Shown here: positions 17,065 through 24,341 of the stretch, piece after piece | How the letters are laid out: every line of letters starts with the position of its first letter | Numbering within the stretch: the first letter of the stretch is position 1 | Origin: Altericroceibacterium endophyticum | Lineage (GTDB): Bacteria > Pseudomonadota > Alphaproteobacteria > Sphingomonadales > Sphingomonadaceae | Reading direction: 5' to 3' | Assembly (NCBI RefSeq): GCF_009827595.1 | Contig: NZ_WTYT01000006.1 | Span: 1 to 64,000 of the forward strand | Length of the DNA: 64,000 nucleotides | Notes under the pieces: model-generated | The model's database searches: none | What the model was told of the DNA's origin: nothing | What the model saw: the letters and a program-made list of their open reading frames with translations, nothing else | Made by a program: the position numbers and the translations under genes

Positions 17065-17108
17065 GGGCTGCGTCCTTTCGGTCAAAATGTCAGGGAAAAG
17101 AGAAGAGC

Positions 17109-17690
17109 CTAGATCAGCGCGATCAGGCGGCGCTGGGCCTCACGGTCGCCCGCGATATAACGTTCGGTGGTGGTAAGCGCTCTGTGGCCAGCGAGCTCCT
17201 GCACATCGCGCAAGGAGCCGCCGGTCTTCGCCAGCAGGCGGGCGGAGTGCGTGATAAAGGTTCGCCGGCCCGAATGCGAAGAACAGCCATTGAGGCCCAA
17301 ATCGCGGTAGAGCGCGGTAAACCAGTTCACCACGCTGTCGGGGCTCATTTTACCGCCGCGCTGCGAGCAAATGATAAAGCCGGACTTTGGCCGTCCGACC
17401 TGCTTGTGCAGGTCACTGAGCGCCCGCTTGAGCTGCTTATGGACCGGAATGCGCCGGCCCGAACCCAATTTGGCGATCGACCGGGTGATGGTCAGACCAT
17501 CGCTCACCCGGTGATCGCTGGCCAGAACCATCGGCCATTCCAGGCCGGATATCTCGCAGGCTCTAAGGCCGGCCTTGAAGCTGAGGAGGATAATGACGCG
17601 ATTGCGCGCAGAGTACCGCTGACCCTCGACATGCTCCAATAACAGGCACACGTCTTCGGGCCTCAGCACCCTTGCAGGTTGCCGATGCAT
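17109..17690 (-). CDS. Tyrosine recombinase (catalytic-domain type)
   Basis: A 193-residue site-specific recombinase. Catalytic residues visible are Arg in KAGLRACEIS (about 44), the HSGRR box (about 138-142), the second His in ELAGHRALTT, and Tyr in TTERYIAG (about 176). It lacks a separate SAM-like N-terminal domain. It differs clearly in sequence from the recombinases at 902 and 17850, so the three are separate acquisitions. It lies just upstream of the DUF3768/papain-like pair and may belong to the same element. Confidence 0.88.
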   Translation of the reverse strand: MHRQPARVLRPEDVCLLLEHVEGQRYSARNRVIILLSFKAGLRACEISGLEWPMVLASDHRVSDGLTITRSIAKLGSGRRIPVHKQLKRALSDLHKQVGRPKSGFIICSQRGGKMSPDSVVNWFTALYRDLGLNGCSSHSGRRTFITHSARLLAKTGGSLRDVQELAGHRALTTTERYIAGDREAQRRLIALI

Positions 17691-17849
17691 GATAAATTTT
17701 CACTATGGACTGATGGATAAGCGCAGCCAGTGCTGGGCTCCATTACCATATAGCATAACGTCAAAATGAAGTCAATTAGTCTATATGTTTCAATGGTTTA
17801 TGCGGGAAATCCAGCCCTAAAAACCGGCTTTTTAAGCGAGATCCTCAAA

Positions 17850-19040
17850 CTAGCCTTTAACGTCTTTCGTCAGGTAATCGGCCCAGTCCTGCATCAGCGC
17901 ACGGCGCCTTTCGATCGCCGTTCCGCGCCGATAGGCCTTTTCGACCTTGTTCTGGATCGTATGCGCTAGCGCTGTCTCGATGATCTCTCTGGGATATTGT
18001 GTGCAGTCCCCGGCCCAGTCACGAAAGGTCGAGCGAAATCCATGGGTGGTGACATGCCCGTAATTCATGCGGCGCAGCAGCATGGCCATCGCCATATTGC
18101 TCCGGCTCGCCCCGTTGATCGCAAAGATCCGCTCATTAGGTACAAGCTTTGAAGGTTTCATCTGCACGAGGAGCTGGAGGGCTGCATCTGATAGGGGCAC
18201 TGAATGATCTACCCCTGCCTTCATGCGCTCACCCGGCACGCGCAAGAGCTTTTCCTTGAAGTCGATTTCACCCCAGCTCGCGCCCAGCGCTTCACCGGAT
18301 CGCGCTGCGGTTAGAATAGTAAATTCGAGGCACCGTGCTGAAAGCGCTGCACGTTGGCGCAGCAAGCTAAAGAAAGCTGGAACGTCCTTATAGGGAAGCG
18401 CGGCATGATGGCCGCGCACGAGACCGGGCTGGCGCGGAAGCAGAAAGTCCAGATGCCCCTTCCAGCGGGCCGGGTTCGCCGCATCGCGGGAGAGGTGCCC
18501 CCTTGCTTTGGCCGCATCCAGAATGCGCTCAATCCGCCCCCTTACGCGGCTGGCTGTCTGCGGCTTGCTGAGCCAGATAGGCTGCAGCACTTCAAGAATG
18601 TCGTCTGTGCCGATACTCTCAAGCGCTTTATCCTGAATGGCCGCAGCATGATCGCGGAGAGAATTTCTCCATTGCTGCCGATGCACCGGATTCTTCCAGC
18701 CGGCTTCGACGCTTTTGATATATTCTTCAGCGTAGGCACCGAAGGTCTTTACCTCCTCTTTCGCCTCTTCCTCACGGGACAGGGCGATCCTTGGATCCTT
18801 GCCCAGAGCGACCAGCTCACGCATGTCGCCCGCAAGGCTCCTGGCGGCTGCGAGCGATAGCGATGAAGCAGCGCCGAGGCCAATCTCGGAGCGTTTTCCG
18901 CCAATTGCCGTCATGAAGACCCAAGACTTGGCGCCTTGCGATGTAATCCTGAGATAAAGCCCTCCGCCATCCGAGTGGCGACCCGGCTTTTTGAGCGAAG
19001 CGACCGTTCGAACAGTGAGAATATTGAGTGCGCGCGCCAC
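17850..19040 (-). CDS. P4-type integrase (DUF4102 arm-binding plus catalytic domain)
   Basis: A full-length 396-residue integrase. Residues 1-90 are the arm-binding DUF4102 domain (SDGGGLYLRITSQGAKSW and IGLGAASSLSLAAAR). Residues 100-190 are the core-binding domain. Residues 210-390 are catalytic, with Arg in TAARSGEALGASW, THGFRSTFRDWAG, the HTIQNKVEKAY box and the Tyr within it. P4-type integrases insert genomic islands at the 3' ends of tRNA genes. A tRNA-3'-end-like scrap lies 146 bp upstream of the start (19186-19210). The gene appears intact. Confidence 0.93.
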   Translation of the reverse strand: MARALNILTVRTVASLKKPGRHSDGGGLYLRITSQGAKSWVFMTAIGGKRSEIGLGAASSLSLAAARSLAGDMRELVALGKDPRIALSREEEAKEEVKTFGAYAEEYIKSVEAGWKNPVHRQQWRNSLRDHAAAIQDKALESIGTDDILEVLQPIWLSKPQTASRVRGRIERILDAAKARGHLSRDAANPARWKGHLDFLLPRQPGLVRGHHAALPYKDVPAFFSLLRQRAALSARCLEFTILTAARSGEALGASWGEIDFKEKLLRVPGERMKAGVDHSVPLSDAALQLLVQMKPSKLVPNERIFAINGASRSNMAMAMLLRRMNYGHVTTHGFRSTFRDWAGDCTQYPREIIETALAHTIQNKVEKAYRRGTAIERRRALMQDWADYLTKDVKG

Positions 19041-19185
19041 GATTTGACCTCCCGATGACGCCCAATCTCATGCCCACTTTCAACTGGGCTTCACGCGGTT
19101 TTAGACAGACCTCAGCGAACGAGCATTTTCCTAAACCCTCATATTTCCCCCACTTGCTCAAGAAAAACACAAGCAAAACTGCGAT

Positions 19186-19210
19186 GGTTCGAATGATACC
19201 CGCTCCGCCA
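19186..19210 (+). other. tRNA-3'-end-like sequence, possible attachment-site remnant
   Basis: GGTTCGAAT followed 7 bases later by CCGCTCCGCCA has the look of a T-loop plus acceptor end with CCA of a tRNA (serine-like ending). The T-stem does not pair and no 5' part exists, so it is not a gene. Close to a P4-type integrase such a scrap is what a distal attachment site would leave. A second copy was not found in the window. Confidence 0.3.
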
Positions 19211-19260
19211 TAAATCAATGACTTCTTTGTGATTTCGCTGAGATTCGGGCCTCGCGCCCA

Positions 19261-19452
19261 CGCGTCGGCGTCGCCGTCCTCCAGATTCGCCGCCACCTTG
19301 CAGGCTTCTCGCAGCCCACGCTCGATGTCATCCGCCGCATCGCCATCCCGCTCGCGGTCAGTTCCGACATGCTGATTTTCGAGGAGGACGAACAAGCCAT
19401 CGTCCGCGAGGTACTGGAAGGCCTCATCATCAAGTATCAAGCCCGCCGCTGG
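19261..19452 (+). pseudogene. XRE-family regulator remnant
   Basis: A plus-strand frame reads VGVAVLQIRRHLAGFSQPTLDV, then IRRIAIPLAVSSDMLIFEEDEQAI, then VREVLEGLIIKYQARRW. This is the recognition helix, dimer region and C-terminal tail of a known helix-turn-helix family (TQIRRYEAG-SQPTLDVIRRIA in intact members). The N-terminus is gone. About 20 residues usually lying between the LIFEED-like and the EVLEGLI-like segments are missing, and the end runs on past the family terminus. It is therefore a decayed gene with an internal deletion, adjacent to the island end. Confidence 0.6.
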
Positions 19453-19964
19453 GACAAGGGCAGACCAGCCCTCCAATACGCCTTGGGGGCACACACAAGG
19501 ACAGGAGGCCGCAACGGCACCCTGCCCCCTCCCCAGCCGCCATCAAAGCAGCAAGGGCAGCGCTGGGATATATCGGAGGCCGGGAACACACCCGCACAGC
19601 CCCAGGGCGGAGCCTGTTGCCGCTCTTTCTACATTTCCAGCAGCACGGCAAACCGGGCCGGATCACCCCATTTCCCACGGATCGCACACCACTCGCGGCA
19701 AGTGCCATGATTGCAGCGATAAATCAGCAGTTTATGCCAAAGCGAGTGCCCCACGGATCAGTGCTAACCCGCTCAACTCGCAGGCGGGTCACTTTCGCCC
19801 AAAATGGATTTTCCTGCCACATCAACACCATACATCCCGAACTCGCGGGGTAGGGTGTGCCGGGTATCCTACCCGCTCACGAGTTGCTCAGCGGGGACCG
19901 GTGAACAAGCCGGGGAGAACAGTGAGGGATTGGAGTCCTTGGTGCAGATGAGGCGAAGCCAGCT
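19453..19964. other. Gap, no recognisable gene
   Basis: These 512 bp between the XRE remnant and the Imm30-like gene hold no convincing coding region. Short frames on both strands have proline- or arginine-rich shadow composition. A short palindrome (GGGTA(G)...TACCC) around 19850-19880 could help terminate the immunity gene, but this is weak. Confidence 0.45.
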
Positions 19965-20432
19965 TCACTCTGACGCAGTAAGTGTCACTGGAACGGTCTT
20001 GCTCAAGAACTCCGGACTAACCGAGTTGATACGGTCACACATCTCTCGCGTCGCATCCTTGCTCGCGGCCGAAGCTGTGCGTAATTGCACCACCATTTCC
20101 GCTTGCGTTAACGGATTGTTAAGCACCCTCATGAGGACGATTGAAGCCCATCGAGGAGAGGATGACACGAGCTGAGGGAAGACGGTGAGCAGTGCACGAA
20201 CATATGCAATATCATCGTATGTCTCTGCCGTATGGATAAGCGAGAACATATCTTCATCGTATTCCGCACTATCTGTCAGCAACGACAAAAGATCACTCGG
20301 TAACCGTTCTCGACGTTCTTCCAAAAGATCATTGACGGCGATATCGATTACCGCAGGACGCGCTCCGCCAGTCTCAATTTCACGACGTAAATCAGCAAGG
20401 CAATGATCGTAGGTTGCGTCCATCGGCTTCAC
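19965..20432 (-). CDS. Immunity protein of the Imm30 type
   Basis: A protein of 155 residues from the GTG at 20432, or 152 from the ATG at 20423. The body matches the Imm30 pattern: DEDMFSLIHTAETYDDIAYV, then LLTVFPQLVSSSPRWASIVLMRVLNNP, in an all-helical protein. Imm30 proteins neutralise nuclease-type tips of polymorphic toxins. The gene starts at the stop of the toxin C-terminal segment (20429-20623), so toxin and immunity order is conserved although the toxin is disrupted. It may persist as an orphan immunity gene that protects against kin. Confidence 0.75.
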   Translation of the reverse strand: MKPMDATYDHCLADLRREIETGGARPAVIDIAVNDLLEERRERLPSDLLSLLTDSAEYDEDMFSLIHTAETYDDIAYVRALLTVFPQLVSSSPRWASIVLMRVLNNPLTQAEMVVQLRTASAASKDATREMCDRINSVSPEFLSKTVPVTLTASE

Positions 20433-20623
20433 TTCACAAAAATTGTCGGATGATTGGTCTTGTTCACCTGTATAAGGTCTTGGAGACTAGACCGAATCTG
20501 CGGGGTGTAAAGGCCATCAGCTTGGTAGATCCTACGTGCATCCCATACACCAGCTGCCAACGCATCGCGAGGCGTCATCGCAATATCAGCCTGGGTTCCA
20601 TAGGTAAACGTGGCCCTATGTCG
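20429..20623 (-). pseudogene. C-terminal half of a split polymorphic-toxin domain (toxin A)
   Basis: The minus-strand frame reads RHRATFTYGTQADIAM, then TPRDALAAGVWDARRIYQAD, then GLYTPQIRSSLQDLIQVNK, then TNHPTIFVK and stop. It overlaps the start of the Imm30-like gene. The N-terminal half of the same domain lies at 22219-22451 on the same strand; together they read continuously as ...NMEQPYHSRG|RHRATFTYG.... The joint is at 20623/22219. No start codon serves this half. I do not know the family name; the fold is presumably a nuclease, because the other half carries a PHHIPS motif. Confidence 0.6.
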
Positions 20624-21078
20624 GCCACCAACGCCAGGAAGCCGCAGAGACAGCAGCCCTAAGGTCGGAGGCTGCTGCTAACATTTGGCAGGCTCGTCGC
20701 ATCCTTGCAGAGACACGGCCAGAGTTGGCCCTCGCGGAACGTAACAGCATAATTAAGGCGTTCGACCTTCCGTCGTTCAGGATAGAAACCCTATCTTCGA
20801 GAACTTCAGAGTTCCGCTATTTTGATGGCGTAGATGCTGGTTTGCTAGGTCGATGGTCGACTCCTCAATGGATAGCTGATCCGACCGACCGCATTCGGCT
20901 TTTGGCTCTCCCCAACAATCAAGCCACCCGGGCGGCAACTACTACATTGGAGCCAGGCACGGTTGTGTTTAGGGGCAGCGTTGCGCCGCAGTTGCGCTAT
21001 GGCTCCAATCTGACAGGTGGCGGTCTACAAACCTACAATGCTGCTGGCCCTCGAGCTATCTTCCAGGAGTTGCCATGA
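20608..21078 (+). pseudogene. Orphan toxin C-terminal tip (toxin B)
   Basis: An open frame of 156 residues without its own start. Homology-like content begins at GHQRQEAAETAAL (about 20623), the first few codons being from the split toxin A. A helical linker with IWQARRILAETRPELALAERN is followed by YFDGVDAGLLGRWSTPQW, then IRLLALPNNQATRAATT, then GTVVFRGSVAPQ, and ends FQELP. The ending, the position right before a small gene with ATGA overlap, and the lack of a delivery domain mark it as the tip of a polymorphic toxin. The catalytic type is not recognised. Expressed only if fused to a full-length toxin by recombination. Confidence 0.55.
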
Positions 21079-21338
21079 ACTTGCAGATTATCACCGAACT
21101 GAAGTTGGCGCTGACCAGCTACCGCGATGCGGTGGCGAATACCTTCCAGTCTGAGGACATGGCAGACTATCAGCGCCTGATTTCTATAACGGAACAGCTT
21201 ATCGAAAAGTTGGAATCTGGTGATATGCAAGAGGTGAGGTCACTCACTCTCGCGTTCTCAAGATGTGTTACGGATTCGTTCGCAACCCAGCCTCACGAGT
21301 ATCAGCGCCTTTCTAAATTGGTCGATCAGGTGAGGTAG
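21075..21338 (+). CDS. Putative immunity protein for toxin B
   Basis: An 87-residue, mostly helical protein (MNLQIITELKLALTSYRDAV..., then two heptad-like stretches). The ATG overlaps the stop of toxin B as ATGA, the arrangement seen for toxin/immunity pairs. I do not recognise the family. Function is inferred from position only. Confidence 0.55.
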   Translation: MNLQIITELKLALTSYRDAVANTFQSEDMADYQRLISITEQLIEKLESGDMQEVRSLTLAFSRCVTDSFATQPHEYQRLSKLVDQVR

Positions 21339-21339
21339 T

Positions 21340-21694
21340 GCCGCAGAGAGAATAGCGGTTCCGAACGGCAAGGTTTATAGCGTCGCATTTGAGACGAAAC
21401 TGAATCCGACGTCTTATCCGGGTGTATCTCGTGGCAGGCATTTCCAAGAATCCAACGAAGTGCTCTTGCGAGCCATGGAAGGAGATGCGAGGCATCAAGG
21501 ATATGGGTATCGATCTCCAAAGAACGCCAAATGGCCTTGCCCTGACAACGTCTCCCGGCAACTGGACATGGCACCACGCCCAAGAGCCTGGAGTGATGCA
21601 GTTGGTGCCTAGAACGCAGCATCAGCCGGGGAGCATTTTCCAAGAAGTTCTCCATCCCAATGGCAAGGGAGGATATTCGATATGGGGCAAGTGA
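21340..21694 (+). pseudogene. Orphan WHH-type HNH/EndoVII nuclease toxin tip (toxin C), frameshifted
   Basis: Frame 1 from 21340 reads VPNGKVYSVAFETKLNPTSY, then PGVSRGRHFQESNEVLLRAMEGD. From about 21485 the reading continues in another frame as RGIKDMGIDLQRTPNGLALT, then WTWHHAQEPGVMQLVPRTQH, then GSIFQEVLHPNGKGGYSIWGK and stop. The two halves together match the WHH nuclease tips of bacterial polymorphic toxins: the FETKL/PGVSR opening, the WHH metal and catalytic motif, and the GGxSIWG end. A single net +1 frameshift near 21483-21490 disables it. It starts directly after the preceding immunity gene and has no delivery domain. Confidence 0.7.
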
Positions 21695-21972
21695 TGACGC
21701 TAGAAAACGTCGCAGCGCGCCTGAGTGAGTTCGATCAGACTTACACCATTTATGCCGCCGAACCGTGGACGGCGACCTCTTTCGCTTTTGTTGGTTATGA
21801 GCCGGATGAAGGAGGACTTCCGCCGGAAGCCCTTAAGCTGGGGCTATCGTATTTTTTGGAGATCGCGATCGCAAACGACGTGGTGGATGGCTGGATTAGC
21901 ACGCAAGAGCATCAGCCCGGCAACGCGATGACATGCCAAAGATTGATCGACTATGCCGTGAACGATGCATAA
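21694..21972 (+). CDS. Putative immunity protein for the WHH nuclease tip
   Basis: A 92-residue acidic protein. ATG 21694 overlaps the toxin TGA (TGATG); an ATG at 21682 is further upstream in frame. Features are LSEFDQTYTIYAAEPWTATS, then GGLPPEALKLGLSYFLEI and an aromatic/acidic surface, typical of small immunity proteins that block basic nuclease sites. The DUF7716-like pattern is a tentative resemblance. Pairing with toxin C is inferred from the overlap. Confidence 0.6.
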   Translation: MTLENVAARLSEFDQTYTIYAAEPWTATSFAFVGYEPDEGGLPPEALKLGLSYFLEIAIANDVVDGWISTQEHQPGNAMTCQRLIDYAVNDA

Positions 21973-21981
21973 GCTGCCTAC

Positions 21982-22251
21982 ATGACTAACCCTCGTTACC
22001 ATGGAAAGCCGCTACTCCGATTGCTGGAGCTATATGTGCTGCATGTGATTGGCGAAATCTCTGCGGATGATGCCGAGCGTATGGTCGCGATGACACCCAA
22101 GCTACGCGAAATATATGGACACTCCGGAGAGTGGCCGGAGATCATCGCCGCGTCGGTAGAGCTTCCTCAGGAAGCGTCGTCGGACATCAGGGGCATGTGG
22201 GAGAGAAATCAGAGAATAGCCCGCGCGAATGATATGGCTGCTCCATGTTGA
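21982..22251 (+). CDS. Conserved small protein next to the WHH pair
   Basis: An 89-residue protein: PRYHGKPLLRLLELYVLHVIGEISADD, then AMTPKLREIYGHSGEWPEII. The first 80 residues look like a compact conserved helical family that I associate with toxin/immunity loci but cannot name. The last ten residues (ARANDMAAPC) lie beyond the junction at 22219 and are translated from the antisense of toxin A, so the natural C-terminus has probably been replaced. It may be a second immunity protein. Confidence 0.5.
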   Translation: MTNPRYHGKPLLRLLELYVLHVIGEISADDAERMVAMTPKLREIYGHSGEWPEIIAASVELPQEASSDIRGMWERNQRIARANDMAAPC

Positions 22252-22451
22252 TTGCAATACCATCACCTCTAGAAACGCCTTCGAGCTGCATCCGGGCATT
22301 GGAAGGAATGTGGTGGGGCGTGATGTTGTCCCCTTTCACCCCTGCTGCAATCAGGTCGTCATAAATTCCGACCATGCCTTCGCCTGGAAGTAGCCTAGGC
22401 CCGCTGCCAACCACTCCCCTCTCTGCGGCAAGAACTTTGCCTCCGACCGAA
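22219..22451 (-). pseudogene. N-terminal half of split toxin A with pre-toxin linker
   Basis: On the minus strand the frame reads VGGKVLAAERGVVGSGPRLL (a typical loose linker before a toxin tip), then PGEGMVGIYDDLIAAGVKGD, then NITPHHIPSNARMQLEGVSR, then GDGIAINMEQPYHSRG. At 22219 the sense is lost. The PHHIPS motif and YDDLIAAG are the catalytic-domain marks; the C-terminal half lies 1.6 kb away at 20429-20623 in the same orientation and the correct frame. Its upstream end abuts codon 52 of the truncated dedA, so no secretion or RHS/CDI part is attached. Confidence 0.6.
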
Positions 22452-22608
22452 ACGAGCCCAGTGATGCTGCGAGAACGGCCGGCAGGAAAGCAAACAGCCC
22501 GCGATGGACCATAATTCCGCCAATAACCGTGACAGTCTCCCCCTCAAGGCCTGCGCCTATGCCGAGTGCCCAAAGACCATATTGTGCGAGGAATTGTTCC
22601 AGCCGCAT
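22452..22608 (-). pseudogene. dedA-family gene, 5' remnant
   Basis: About 52 codons of a DedA/SNARE-associated membrane protein: LEQFLAQYGLWALGIGAGLE, then GETVTVIGGIMVHRGLFAFL, then PAVLAASLGSF. Intact members have about 200 residues and continue with conserved Asp/Arg motifs. Here the sequence turns into the toxin A linker after LGSF, so the 3' three quarters are gone. ATG 22608 overlaps the stop of the small ORF before it (TGATG). DedA proteins are undecaprenyl-phosphate or lipid flippases, and this copy cannot work. Its 3' end marks the right border of the toxin region. Confidence 0.7.
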
Positions 22609-22769
22609 CAGGAGCGACCGTCCAGCGCAAGGCGCGCGTCCGCCACCTTGTCTGGCTGAGCAGCAAATGTAGATCCTGCGGACCGGGCGAGCATCATTCG
22701 GTCGATCCGTTCCTTCAGATCGTGATCACGCAGCGTGACGGATGGAAACCGGGCTCTTTGCAAATCCAA
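22608..22769 (-). CDS. Small ORF between cls and dedA (uncertain)
   Basis: A 53-codon frame from a TTG that directly follows the cls stop to a TGA overlapping the dedA ATG. It reads LDLQRARFPSVTLRDHDLKE and so on, ending ADARLALDGRS. Close coupling on both sides suggests it may be translated, but the start codon is rare and I know no family for it. Confidence 0.3.
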   Translation of the reverse strand: MDLQRARFPSVTLRDHDLKERIDRMMLARSAGSTFAAQPDKVADARLALDGRS

Positions 22770-22770
22770 T

Positions 22771-24204
22771 TCAGAAAACCGCAGCGATTATCGTCAACAG
22801 ATTGTCGGTGAAACGGCGTGCAATCGGGCGGCTGTCGGCACCATCGCCGTCAATCTCGATCGCGTCCGCGAGCCAATCGCCCTGACGCGCGAGCACTTGC
22901 GCGGCAAGCTTCTCGGATTGGAGCAAGATGCTGTTCTCAAAATTGAGGTCGAGGCTGCGACGGTCCATATTGGACGACCCGATCAATACCAGAGCCTCGT
23001 CCGCCACCAGCGTCTTGGCATGAAGCATGCCCCCGCAATATTCGAAGATCCGCACCCCAGCTCTTGCCAGCACCGGATAATAGGCACGGCTGATCGCGCC
23101 GACGATCCGGCTGTCGTTACGACGCGGAAAGATGATCCGTACCGCAACGCCCCGCCGCGCTGCAGCAATGATCGCGCCGATCAGCGGCGGATCAGGTGCG
23201 AAATACGGTGTCGTGATCGTCACATTGGCCTGCGCCGCCGCGAGCAGGGACACGAACATCTCCGTCATCGTTCCGCGTGGTGAGAGCGGTCCCGTTCCGG
23301 TGGCGATTGCAGGGAAACCACCGGTTGATGGCTTCGGCGGGTTTCTGCCCATGACGGGACGCAGATCCTCCCCCGTCCCCTGTGTCCATGCCGATGCGAA
23401 GATGAGATCGGCCTGCCGCGCCACGGGCCCTTCGAAGCGGATCAGGATATCGACCCAAGGGGCAAAGCGTCGTTTGACGAGAAAGGCGGGGTCGGCGCAG
23501 TTCTGACTTCCGCCATAAGCGACCCGCCCGTCAATAACGGCAATCTTGCGGTGATTGCGCAGATCGGTTCGGTGCCCCACGAGGAAACTCAGGCCAAGCG
23601 GCGCTTCGAGCAGGCTGCAAAGATGGGCGCCTGCGTTCTGCATCGCGACCCAATGTGCGGAACGGATCAAGCTCCGCGACCCGATCGCATCAGCGGCGAC
23701 ACGGCAGGTCACCCCGCGCCCGGCGGCGCGGCAGATTGCCTCCACGACCTTCGTGCCATTGTTGTCATCGAGCCAGATGTAAAATGACAGGTGGACCGAC
23801 GTAGTTGCGGAATCGATATCCGCCACGAGCATTTTGATTGCAGTGTCGGAATCAGGCGCGAGGCTGGCCGTGTTTCCGACCGAAACCGGCCAGCGCGATG
23901 CGGCTTCAAACGTCCGGAATGCATTGGCGGTCAAGCCCGCCGCATCGTCGCCGCCTACCGGGGCAGGCGCGAAGGGGCGCAGTTCCTCTTCGATGCGTCG
24001 GCAACGCTTTCGGAAGCCCTTTGAAATCCATGGTTCGCCGAACAGAATGTACAGGATCACGCCAAATACGGGCAAGGCGATCAGCAGCAGCAACCATGCC
24101 GCCCGCGAATAGGAATCGCGCCCGTCAAGCAGGATTGCCCTGACGATCACTGCAAAATGGATCGCTACGACAATCAGCCATGGAAACGTCCCCGGATCGA
24201 TCAA
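22771..24204 (-). CDS. cls: Cardiolipin synthase (phospholipase D superfamily)
   Basis: A 477-residue membrane enzyme. Two N-terminal membrane helices (about 8-26 and 36-56, ending LFGEPW) precede two PLD catalytic halves. The HKD motifs are HRKIAVIDG (near 215, followed by GGSQN) and HAKTLVADE (near 395, followed by GSSNMDRRS). It condenses two phosphatidylglycerols, or PG with another phospholipid, into cardiolipin and glycerol. The length matches bacterial ClsA/ClsC types. It was probably in an operon with the small ORF and dedA, an association with membrane lipid homeostasis. No sign of damage. Confidence 0.92.
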   Translation of the reverse strand: MIDPGTFPWLIVVAIHFAVIVRAILLDGRDSYSRAAWLLLLIALPVFGVILYILFGEPWISKGFRKRCRRIEEELRPFAPAPVGGDDAAGLTANAFRTFEAASRWPVSVGNTASLAPDSDTAIKMLVADIDSATTSVHLSFYIWLDDNNGTKVVEAICRAAGRGVTCRVAADAIGSRSLIRSAHWVAMQNAGAHLCSLLEAPLGLSFLVGHRTDLRNHRKIAVIDGRVAYGGSQNCADPAFLVKRRFAPWVDILIRFEGPVARQADLIFASAWTQGTGEDLRPVMGRNPPKPSTGGFPAIATGTGPLSPRGTMTEMFVSLLAAAQANVTITTPYFAPDPPLIGAIIAAARRGVAVRIIFPRRNDSRIVGAISRAYYPVLARAGVRIFEYCGGMLHAKTLVADEALVLIGSSNMDRRSLDLNFENSILLQSEKLAAQVLARQGDWLADAIEIDGDGADSRPIARRFTDNLLTIIAAVF

Positions 24205-24341
24205 AGACGTTTCACCCTGCCAGTCTCACTCTCATCTCAATGCCTCTGTCCTCGAGGCAATGATCAAACACCCATTGCGCGTCCGCGACAAGTGGATATC
24301 GCCCCCCGGCTGACGCGAAACCTCGAGGACCAGTCCGGAAG

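Noticed and set aside
18817-19494. Minus-strand frame of 225 codons overlapping the P4-type integrase start
   Set aside because: It covers the antisense of the XRE remnant and then the integrase in another frame; no motif.
19617-19853. Plus-strand frame of 78 codons in the gap left of the Imm30-like gene
   Set aside because: No family resemblance, no ribosome-binding site, composition like random sequence.
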